NCBI RefSeq assembly: GCF_034440735.1
Contig: NZ_CP140100.1
Coordinates: 62,001 to 126,000 of the forward strand
Direction of reading: 5' to 3'
DNA length: 64,000 nt
From: Deinococcus sp. AB2017081
GTDB taxonomy: Bacteria > Deinococcota > Deinococci > Deinococcales > Deinococcaceae
A program made the position numbers and the translations under genes. The notes beneath the pieces are model-generated. The model worked only from the letters and a program-made list of their open reading frames with translations, made no database searches and was not told the origin of the DNA. Shown here piece by piece: positions 27,627 to 34,821 of this stretch. How positions within the stretch are numbered: position 1 is the stretch's first letter; each line of letters begins with the position of its first letter.

Positions 27627-27661
27627 GCCGCCCCACCCTCGCCGCCACGCCCGGAGCCCCC

Positions 27662-28873
27662 ATGCTGTCTGGAACCAACGTCGAATATGCCCACCAATAC
27701 AACAAACGCATCATCCTGGAGACCATCCGGCAGCACGACACCATCTCCAAGGCGGAGCTGAGCCGCCACACCGGCCTGACGACCCAGGCCATCAGCAACA
27801 TCGTCGAGCGCTTCCTCGATGCCGGCATCGTGGAGGTGCGCGGCAAGCAGTCCAGCCGCCGCGGGCAGCCGGCCCAGTTGCTCGGTCTGCGCGCCCAGGG
27901 CGGGTACTCCGCCGGGCTGCACCTCGACCGTGACCACCTCACCGGCGTCCTGCTCGATCTTTCCGGGCACCCGCTCGCCCGCACCCACCTGGAGTGGCAC
28001 GTGCCCACGCCCGATCAGGCGCTGCCCGAGGTGCTGCGCGCCCTGCAGGCGCTCCTCGACCACGCCGGTCTGGAGGAGCGGCAGCTGTGGGGCGTCGGCA
28101 TCAGCCTGCCGGGCCCGATCGAGGCCCAGTCCGGGCGGCTGATGTCGCCGCCAAACCTGCGAGGCTGGAACGGTACCGTTCCCCGCGCGTGGCTGGAGCA
28201 GCGCACGGGTGTGCCGGTGTACGTCGAGACGGACTCGACCGCCGCCGCGATCGGCGAACGCTGGTTCGGAGCTGGGCGGCCGTATCAGAACCTCTTCTAC
28301 ATCTACCTGGGCATGGGGGTCGGCGGCGGCCTGCTCGCCGACGGCCAGCCGTTCCGCGGCGCGACCGGTGCCGCAGCCATGTTCGGGCATACCCCCGCCG
28401 GCTCCGAACAGCGCCCCTGCCCCTGTGGCGGCACCGACTGCCTGGAACTGTACCTCTCCATCCCGGCGCTGCTCCGCGACCTCCAGCCCGCCCTCGGTCC
28501 CGCGTTGACGCTGGAGGACGTCGTCACCTCGCTCGGGCGGGGTGAGCCCGCCGTGTCCGCGTGGCTGGATCACGCTGCCGACCGGCTCGCCCGCAGCGTC
28601 GCCGGCGTCAAGGCGCTGCTCGACCCGGAGGTGGTCATCATGGGCGGCCGGTGGCCTGCCCCGCTGCTCGACGCCCTGCTCACCCGGACGCGAGCAGCCA
28701 CGCAGCGCTACGAGCCGAAGATCGTGGCCCCCACCCGGATCCTGGCCGCCGAACTGAGCGACGACGCGGCCCTCGGGGCCGCCACCATCGCCCTGTTCAA
28801 CTCCGTCACGCCCTACACCGAAGTCATGATGAAGGTCAGGCACCCGGGCGGCCCCGCCACCTCGCCGCACTGA
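27662..28873 (+). CDS. ROK-family transcriptional repressor (NagC/XylR type)
   Basis: A 403-residue regulator. Residues about 15-65 form a winged HTH (TISKAELSRHTGLTTQAISN, then a wing region SRRGQPAQLLG). The ROK sensor half shows GVGISLPGPIEAQ, VYVETDSTAAAIGERWFG, GMGVGGGLLADGQPFRG and the zinc motif CPCGGTDCLELY. Such proteins repress sugar genes until the sugar binds. Start set at the ATG with GGAG six bases upstream; open frame upstream covers the operator. Divergent from the mannoside operon and 19 bp before the isomerase gene. Confidence 0.9.
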   Translation: MLSGTNVEYAHQYNKRIILETIRQHDTISKAELSRHTGLTTQAISNIVERFLDAGIVEVRGKQSSRRGQPAQLLGLRAQGGYSAGLHLDRDHLTGVLLDLSGHPLARTHLEWHVPTPDQALPEVLRALQALLDHAGLEERQLWGVGISLPGPIEAQSGRLMSPPNLRGWNGTVPRAWLEQRTGVPVYVETDSTAAAIGERWFGAGRPYQNLFYIYLGMGVGGGLLADGQPFRGATGAAAMFGHTPAGSEQRPCPCGGTDCLELYLSIPALLRDLQPALGPALTLEDVVTSLGRGEPAVSAWLDHAADRLARSVAGVKALLDPEVVIMGGRWPAPLLDALLTRTRAATQRYEPKIVAPTRILAAELSDDAALGAATIALFNSVTPYTEVMMKVRHPGGPATSPH

Positions 28874-28892
28874 CCCGCCCCGAGGAGACCGC

Positions 28893-30650
28893 GTGCCCCG
28901 TCCTGACCCCGCCCACAGCCGCTACGATCGGCAGCCCACCATCCCCGTCCCCGGCCACGCGGCACACGCCGGCGCCGACGCCGTGTGCCGCGCGCTGGCC
29001 ACGGCCGCCGCCGAACGGGCAGTCCCGATCCTCGTCATCGACACCTACCCCGGCACCGACCTGGACGCGCTGGTGACGGCGGCAACCACTGGCCTGCCGG
29101 ACTACACCCTGATCAATGTCGAGGACGCCGCCCTTGCCCCGGACATCCTGACCGCGCGGCTGGAGCGCTTCCTGACGCCAGACCGGGTGTTCGGCGTGAT
29201 GGCCCCCCACGACCTGCTGGAGTTCTACGACGCCACGCACCTGGCGGCACTCCGCACCCGAATCGCCCGCGCCACCGGCCCCACCCTGGTGTACGGCTGG
29301 GGCGCGGCCCTCGCCGCCCCGGCGGCGGCCGTGGTGGTCGTCGCGGACCTGGCCCGCTGGGAGATCCAGCAGCGTCAGCGGCGCGGGCAGCCCAACTGGC
29401 ACGCCGACAACGCCGACGACGACGCGCTGAGGAAATACAAGCGCGGCTACTTCATCGAGTGGCGGGTGGCCGACCGGCACAAACAGCGCGTGTTCCCGCA
29501 CATGGACTTCTACCTCGACGTCAACGACCCCGCGCAGCCTGTGCTGATCGACCGGGCGGCATTTGACGCCAGCCTGCGCGTCACCGTCGAGCGGCCCTTC
29601 CGGCTCGTGCCGTTTTTCGATCCCGGCGTGTGGGGCGGCCAGTGGATGAAGGCCGTGTGCGGCCTCGACCCCACGCCCCCCAACTACGCGTGGGCCTTCG
29701 ACGGCGTCCCAGAGGAAAACAGCCTGCGGTACGCCTACGGCTCCGTCACGCTCGAGATGCCGGCCATGAACGTGACGCTGCAGCGACCGCTGGAGCTGCT
29801 CGGTCCCCGCACGTACGCCCGCTTCGGCGCGGAATTCCCGATCCGCTTCGATTTTCTCGACACCATGCAGGGCGGCAACCTGTCACTCCAGGTGCACCCC
29901 ATGACCTCCTACATCCAGCAGCAGTTCGGCGTGGCGTACACCCAGAACGAGAGTTATTACCTCCTCGACGCCGCCGAAGGAGCCGTCGTCTACCTTGGCC
30001 TGCAGGAGGGAACGGATCCAGACCGGATGCTGGCCGACCTCGACGCCGCCCAGACCACGGGCCAGTTCGACGCCCTGCAGTACGTCAACGCCATCCCGGC
30101 CCGCCCCCACGACCACTTCCCGATTCCAGCCGGAACCGTCCACTGCTCGGGGGCCGGCGCGATGGTGCTCGAGATCTCCGCCACGCCGTATATCTTCACG
30201 TTCAAGCTGTGGGACTGGGGCCGCGTGGGCCTAGACGGTCTCCCCCGCCCCATCCACCTCGAACATGGGCGCGCCAACATCCAGTGGAACCGGGACACCG
30301 CCTGGGTGCAGCGCCACCTCCTCGGCCTGACCGAGGAAGTGGCCCGCGGTGACGGCTGGGTGGAGGAGCGTACGGGACTCGACGATCTGCAGTTCATCGA
30401 GACGCGCCGCCACTGGACGAGCGCCCTGGTCGCCCACCACACTGCCAACACGGTGAACGTGCTCAACCTCGTGGCCGGCACCGCCGCGATCGTCGAGAGT
30501 CCCACGGGACGCTTCGAGCCCTTCACTGTGCATTACGCCGAAACCTTCATCGTGCCGGCCGCCGTCGGTGCCTACACGATCCGCCCCGCGGTGGCCGGGG
30601 AACGCGTCGCGACGCTCAAGGCCTTCGTGCGCGGCTCAGCGGAAGCGTAA
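28893..30650 (+). CDS. Class I mannose-6-phosphate isomerase-like protein, long form
   Basis: A 585-residue protein. Residues about 230-585 are a phosphomannose isomerase: FDPGVWGGQWMK, GNLSLQVHPMTSYIQ (Gln and His zinc ligands), TQNESYYLLDA (Glu ligand) and PAGTVHCSGAGAMVLEI (His ligand). The first about 190 residues are an extra domain (VPILVIDTYPGTDLDALV) found in long bacterial forms; its role is unclear. Reaction: mannose-6-phosphate to fructose-6-phosphate, completing the mannoside route. Starts at a GTG with GAGGAG five bases upstream, directly after the ROK repressor. Confidence 0.85.
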   Translation: MPRPDPAHSRYDRQPTIPVPGHAAHAGADAVCRALATAAAERAVPILVIDTYPGTDLDALVTAATTGLPDYTLINVEDAALAPDILTARLERFLTPDRVFGVMAPHDLLEFYDATHLAALRTRIARATGPTLVYGWGAALAAPAAAVVVVADLARWEIQQRQRRGQPNWHADNADDDALRKYKRGYFIEWRVADRHKQRVFPHMDFYLDVNDPAQPVLIDRAAFDASLRVTVERPFRLVPFFDPGVWGGQWMKAVCGLDPTPPNYAWAFDGVPEENSLRYAYGSVTLEMPAMNVTLQRPLELLGPRTYARFGAEFPIRFDFLDTMQGGNLSLQVHPMTSYIQQQFGVAYTQNESYYLLDAAEGAVVYLGLQEGTDPDRMLADLDAAQTTGQFDALQYVNAIPARPHDHFPIPAGTVHCSGAGAMVLEISATPYIFTFKLWDWGRVGLDGLPRPIHLEHGRANIQWNRDTAWVQRHLLGLTEEVARGDGWVEERTGLDDLQFIETRRHWTSALVAHHTANTVNVLNLVAGTAAIVESPTGRFEPFTVHYAETFIVPAAVGAYTIRPAVAGERVATLKAFVRGSAEA

Positions 30651-30695
30651 CGGCCGGCTCGGCACTCTGCAGGTGGTGGACGGCTGAGCGACCAC

Positions 30696-31200
30696 AGTTC
30701 TGGCACCTTAAAGTGCGTCTGATAAAGGTCAGAGTGGGTCTTTTGCCAGTCGGCGCACCATCATCCGGATCATGACTTCGTACACCAGGTTCTCCGCAGT
30801 GTCCACCAGCGCTTCGTAGTCTTTCGCCATCCGCCTGGACGTGCCCAACCATGCGAACGTCCGCTCCACCACGACTCGTAGACGTGCGTCTTTTGGTGCC
30901 CAGGTACCCTGCCAGCCCGACCAGGGATGCTTCACGATCTCCAGCGTCCAGCCCAGGTACGTTTTGATGTCGCCCGCCGGTTTGCCGGTGTATCCCGCGT
31001 CGGCCCAGACGTGTTGCATGCGCGGAAAGACGTTCGGCAGATCGCGCAGCAGCAAGACCGCGCCGGCACGGTCTTGGATGTCCGCCTCATGCACCGTGAT
31101 GGCCATCAACGTGTGAAGCCAAGGTGCGGCCAGGTGAGATTTTCCCCCGGTTGACCGCGTGGTGCTCGTCCAAGGTGTCTCCTCGGGATGCTGCACACAC
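30696..31200 (-). mobile_element. IS5-family element remnant (3' part of transposase)
   Basis: The minus-strand frame ending at 30729 encodes the C-terminal part of an IS5-type DDE transposase: VHEADIQDRAGAVLLL, VWADAGYTGKPAG (second Asp region) and RVVVERTFAWLGTSRR with the catalytic Glu of the Y-R-E signature. The N-terminal part with the first catalytic Asp is missing, so it cannot transpose alone. GTTCTGGCACCTTAA at 30696-30710 resembles the terminal repeat of the IS6-type element at 45762 (one mismatch in 15), so the remnant now ends in an IS6-like terminus. Confidence 0.7.
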
Positions 31201-31204
31201 CTGA

Positions 31205-31467
31205 CCCTGCAATCCCATCGGCCGACCCGGCGGCAGGAACGCAGCCAGCTCGGCTTCACAGGGCGGCAGACTCAAGAATTCCTCGCACTGCAGGCTCGAC
31301 GCTCGCATCGTTGCCAGCACACCCGAACGACCGTCCCTACTGCCTCCGACGAAGCAATCAACCTGCAGCGCAGCTGCTCTGGCGAGACGCGGCGCAGCAG
31401 GCGGCTTGAACATCAAGCCGCCTGCTGAGCTACTCCAGCTCCACGGAGGTTAGGTTGCCAGAACCCA
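31205..31467 (+). mobile_element. IS6-family transposase 3' remnant with right end
   Basis: The plus strand encodes SHRPTRRQERSQLGFTGRQ and TQEFLALQARRSHRCQHTRT, matching the C-terminal region of the intact transposase at 45821-46531 in the opposite orientation. It ends with the same stop-codon hairpin (15-bp arms 31395-31409 and 31413-31427) and the terminal sequence GGTTAGGTTGCCAGAACC (31448-31465). The N-terminal two thirds and catalytic residues are gone. It abuts the IS5 remnant, giving a mosaic of two elements. Confidence 0.75.
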
Positions 31468-31480
31468 CCCGAGGGTGGTG

Positions 31481-32491
31481 TTACTCGCTCGAGCCATATA
31501 AACGGGTTTCTTTGTTGCCCAGTGCCGCATCGATGGCCGCCATCACCTCGTCGGTGAGCTGAGGAACCACCTCGAGCGCGGAAAAATTCTCCACCACCTG
31601 GGTGACCTTGGAGGCACCCGTAATTACGGTGCTCACATGTGGATTCTTGACGCACCAGGCCAGGGCAAGCTTCGGCAAGGTCGTGCCCAGGTCGTCGGCA
31701 ATCTTGGCCAGGCCACGGACTTTGACCAGGTTGGTCTGGCCTTCTTCACTCTCGAGCCTGGCTTTCAACCATTCGTACCCGGGCAGGTTCATGCGGGTGT
31801 CATTCGGAACCACATCGTTGTACTTGCCGGTCAGCAGTCCGCTTGCCAGCGGCGACCAGACCGTGGTGCCCAGCCCGAGCGTGTCCGGGCGGTACAGGCG
31901 ACGGTATTCGACCTCGACCCGGTAGCGGGTGAGCATGTTGTATTGCGGCTGCTCCATGGTTGGGGGAACCAGGTTGTATTGGCGGGCAACCGCGTAGGCT
32001 TCCATCAATTCCTGCGCCGACCATTCACTCGTTCCCCAATACAACACATCCCCGCGCTGGATCAGTTCGGTCATGGCCCGCACCGTTTCTTCGATGGGCG
32101 TCGTGCGGTCTGGGCGATGACAGAAGTACAGATCCAGGTACTCACATTGCAGGCGTTCGATGGCCTGGTAGCACGCCTCGTAAATGTGCTTGCGCGAAAG
32201 TCCCCGCTGTGTCGGCGCTGGGTTTTCGACCGCTCCGCCGAACACTTTGCTCGACACGATGTAGCTGTCGCGCCGCCAGCCCGCCTTGGCCAGTGCCTGG
32301 CCCATGATGGTTTCCGCCTGGCCTCGGGCGTACACCTCGGCGTTGTCGAAGAAATTACATCCGCGGTCGTAGGCGGCGGACATCAGCTCCAGCGCACTGT
32401 TCGCATCCAGTTGCGTGCCAAAGGTCACCCAGGCACCGAAGGAGAGCTCGCTGACCTGCAACCCAGATTGGCCCAATCGACGATATTCCAT
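31481..32491 (-). CDS. Aldo/keto reductase (voltage-gated K channel beta-subunit-like)
   Basis: A 336-residue NADPH-dependent AKR. Catalytic tetrad visible: Asp and Tyr in [11 protein letters not shown], Lys in [10 protein letters not shown] and His in [14 protein letters not shown]-binding end motif [16 protein letters not shown]. The [20 protein letters not shown] segment places it with the YghZ/Kv-beta type AKR14/AKR6 group. AGGTGA precedes the ATG. The base composition is visibly less GC-biased than its neighbours and it sits beside IS remnants, which suggests horizontal gain. Confidence 0.9.
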   Translation of the reverse strand: MEYRRLGQSGLQVSELSFGAWVTFGTQLDANSALELMSAAYDRGCNFFDNAEVYARGQAETIMGQALAKAGWRRDSYIVSSKVFGGAVENPAPTQRGLSRKHIYEACYQAIERLQCEYLDLYFCHRPDRTTPIEETVRAMTELIQRGDVLYWGTSEWSAQELMEAYAVARQYNLVPPTMEQPQYNMLTRYRVEVEYRRLYRPDTLGLGTTVWSPLASGLLTGKYNDVVPNDTRMNLPGYEWLKARLESEEGQTNLVKVRGLAKIADDLGTTLPKLALAWCVKNPHVSTVITGASKVTQVVENFSALEVVPQLTDEVMAAIDAALGNKETRLYGSSE

Positions 32492-33341
32492 AGCGTCACC
32501 TCGCGTTCCACCCTAAGCCTCAGCAGCGCAACTGTTCTTGACCGCAAGTTTAAACATGCCCTCAAGCTCAGTGGTGTTCGCATCAGGGTGCCGAGCCGAC
32601 CGGCACCCGCCGACGGGCTTCAACCGGCTCTCCCCTGACGCTGCCGTTCAGCTCCTTGCACGTTCCCAGCTGCGCCACCGGCCGGTGGAGGCCATCGCCA
32701 CGTCCGCCCTGCGGCAGGCCGAGGATCCACGTCAACAGCGGTCGAGGCCGCCGAACGGCTGTCCATGACGCGGGCCGGGCACGTCGCGCTGTGGGTCTCT
32801 CTCGCCCAGCTGCGGATCCTGCATCAGGCGTTGGGTTGGGAGGAGTGGCGTTCCTGACCGTCCCGGTGCACACTACAGGCACCCGCTTCCGAGCCCTTGC
32901 CACGCGTGGTGGGCCATGCAGGGAAGCAGCGCCGCGCACAAGCCGGGCACGCGGCCATGGGCTGGGCGGCCACCAGCAGGCCACGTAGACTGCCGCGCCG
33001 CCCCCCGCACCACCCTTGCCTTCGAGACTGAGACCGCGCCCCTCGAGCGCCGCGGTCGCTGTGTGCCGTCACGTCGGCGTTGAAGACGTGGCCGATGTCG
33101 ACAATCAGTGAGGTTCCCAGGATCGCCCGTCCTGCCGAGGGGTCAGCCCTGCAGGCGGCGGACGAGCACCATGAGCAGCGGCCGCCAGCGCCACAGCCAT
33201 CCGGGCAGGTCGAGCGTATCGGCCGCGTAGGGCTCACCCCACGCGGCGCAGTCGGCGAGGATGGCCAACTGTGGCGCGGCGCGGGCCCATGTCTCCAGCC
33301 GCGCGATGGCGTGGTGCGCGCGGTGAGGGTGACCCAATTGC
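32492..33341. other. Decayed region with gene fragments, cut by an IS3 insertion
   Basis: No intact gene. A minus-strand frame from the IS3 edge at 33341 to a stop at 33143 (HPHRAHHAIARLETWARAAP, AADTLDLPGWLWRWRPLLMV) reads like the C-terminus of a real protein whose 5' part was removed at or before the IS3 insertion; I do not recognise it. A 30-residue plus frame at 32764 (MTRAGHVALWVSLAQLRIL) may be another fragment. Confidence 0.35.
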
Positions 33342-33373
33342 GGTGCCAGTTGATCTGCAAATCTCAACGTACT

Positions 33374-34228
33374 TCAGCCTGCCTGGTTCAGGCGGGCGAA
33401 TTCGTTCGGTGAGCGTCCACCGAGCGACGTATGCGGACGAACGTGGTTGTAATCCACCCGCCAGGTCGAGAGGACGGCTCGAGCCTGTTCCAAGCTCTGG
33501 AACCAGTGGAGGTTCAGGCACTCGTCCCAAACTCGGCCATTGAAACTCTCGATGTGGGCGTTCAGGGCGGGCTTTCCAGGTCGAATGAACACGTGATGGA
33601 TGCCGGTCTCGTGCGTCCAGATGTCGAGGGCTTTGCCTGCGAATTCCGGCCCGTTGTCCGTGAGGATGGACGCCGGCCGCCCTTTGAAGCGGATGACGTC
33701 GGTGAGCTGGCGAATGACATCGAGCCCGGTGATGGAAACGCCGGCATACATGACCAGACACTCGCGGGTAAAATCGTCCACAACGTTCAGGACGCGAAAC
33801 CGCTGCCCCGAGGCCAACTGATCCGCCATGAAATCGAGACTCCAGCGCTGATTGGGAGCAGAAACCTGTGGTTTCTGCTGACGTTCGCCGAGGGCAAGCT
33901 TCCGGCGAGCGTTCTGCCTGACCGCCAGCCCCTCAGCGCGGTAGACCCGGTAGACGCACGTGTGATTGATCCACACGCCGTCCCGCCTCAGCAGCAGGTA
34001 CAGACGTCGATATCCGAAACGCGGTCGCTCGGCGGCCAGGGTACGAAGACGCTCGATCAGCACGAGGTCGTTCACCCTCTTGGGGCTCTTTCTTCGTTGC
34101 GTGGTTCTCGAGAAGCCCAGCACCCGGCAGGCCCGACGCTCGCTGACGTCGAACGAGCCTTGCAGCAGACCAACCATCTGGTGTTTTAGCGGCGTCTGCG
34201 CCTGGGACGTCGTCCCAGGCGTCACCAC
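33374..34228 (-). CDS. IS3-family transposase OrfB (DDE domain)
   Basis: The reading frame gives 284 residues. HTH_21-like start (ERRACRVLGFSRTTQRRKSP), then the rve integrase core with SLDFMADQLASG (first Asp), ILTDNGPEFAGKALD (second Asp) and NAHIESFNGRVWDECLN (Glu). It is in the -1 frame relative to orfA and overlaps it by 7 nt; the true product is most likely the OrfAB fusion made by programmed frameshifting at 34234-34228. Catalytic residues are complete, so it may be active. Confidence 0.9.
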   Translation of the reverse strand: MVTPGTTSQAQTPLKHQMVGLLQGSFDVSERRACRVLGFSRTTQRRKSPKRVNDLVLIERLRTLAAERPRFGYRRLYLLLRRDGVWINHTCVYRVYRAEGLAVRQNARRKLALGERQQKPQVSAPNQRWSLDFMADQLASGQRFRVLNVVDDFTRECLVMYAGVSITGLDVIRQLTDVIRFKGRPASILTDNGPEFAGKALDIWTHETGIHHVFIRPGKPALNAHIESFNGRVWDECLNLHWFQSLEQARAVLSTWRVDYNHVRPHTSLGGRSPNEFARLNQAG

Positions 34229-34234
34229 TTTTTT
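34200..34234 (-). promoter_or_regulatory. Programmed -1 frameshift site of the IS3 element
   Basis: On the minus strand the slippery heptamer AAAAAAG (34234-34228) ends orfA codons GGA AAA AAG. Seven bases later is a strong stem-loop, GCCTGGGACG-T-CGTCCCAGGC (34220-34200). A -1 slip joins orfA residues GKK to VTPGTTS of orfB. Slippery run, 7-nt spacer and stimulatory hairpin are the classic arrangement for making the IS3 OrfAB transposase. Confidence 0.75.
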
Positions 34235-34488
34235 CCGACGACTTCCTTGAGCATAGCATTGTCCAACGACAGATCAGCGACGAGCGTCTTCAAACGGCGA
34301 TGTTCGTCCTCCAGCTGGCGGAATTTTCGGGTCTCATCCTTGGACATGCCGCCATACCGGGCGTTCCACCGGTAGATGGTCGTCATCGCGACTCCATGGA
34401 GTCGCGAGAGATCGCTGATGGCCGTGCCGGCCTCACGCTGCAAGGGGATGTCGAGGATCTGCTGCTCGGTGTACCGTGTTCCCTTCAT
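34222..34488 (-). CDS. IS3-family OrfA (HTH DNA-binding protein)
   Basis: An 88-residue protein with a helix-turn-helix (EAGTAISDLSRLHGVAMTT then IYRWNARYGG) and a leucine-zipper-like coiled coil (RKFRQLEDEHRRLKTLVADL, LDNAMLKEVV). It binds the element ends and regulates transposition, and is the N-terminal part of the OrfAB fusion. Start at the ATG 43 bp inside the right end. Confidence 0.9.
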   Translation of the reverse strand: MKGTRYTEQQILDIPLQREAGTAISDLSRLHGVAMTTIYRWNARYGGMSKDETRKFRQLEDEHRRLKTLVADLSLDNAMLKEVVGKKW

Positions 34489-34542
34489 GCGTCTCCCAGA
34501 GTGCCACTGGATTTGCAGTCAGGTTGGCACCGGAAGTGGGGG

Positions 34543-34584
34543 GAGGGTCACCGCGTCACCCGAACCCAACACCTTGCCACAACC
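34543..34584 (-). mobile_element. Terminal remnant of an IS6-type element (subfamily 2)
   Basis: Read on the minus strand from 34584, GGTTGTGGCAAGGTGTTGGG and the following TTCGGGTGACGCGGTG match the terminal sequence at 37355-37387 (23 of 26 over the first bases). Only the end is left; it directly adjoins the right end of the IS3 element. Confidence 0.6.
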
Positions 34585-34821
34585 GGTCGGCGGGTGACGT
34601 GCACAGCGTCGAGGGGGCGCCACCACCTGCCATCGGCCTGACCACGGCCTGCAACTGTCGTGCCAGGTGGAGCTTGTGGCGGCCCGCCCACGCGACCTGG
34701 AGGCACAGCGCCCTGGCGGTTCGCTGACGCCCAAATCATGCAGGATCGACATGCCCACATCCAGCACGGCGCCGCCTGGCCGCCCACGGAGTGCGACGGA
34801 CAGTACTCTGGTGGCCGCGAT

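Larger units (their letters stand above)
33342..34531 (-). mobile_element. IS3-family (IS407-group-like) insertion sequence, apparently complete
   Basis: About 1190 bp with orfA and orfB on the minus strand. Imperfect inverted ends: GGTGCCAGTTGATCTGCAAA at 33342 and, read from the other side, GGTGCCAACCTGACTGCAAA at 34531; 16 of 22 positions agree. No direct target repeat is visible next to these ends, so boundaries may be off by a few bases or the flanks have been rearranged. The right end abuts an IS6-type terminal remnant. Confidence 0.8.
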
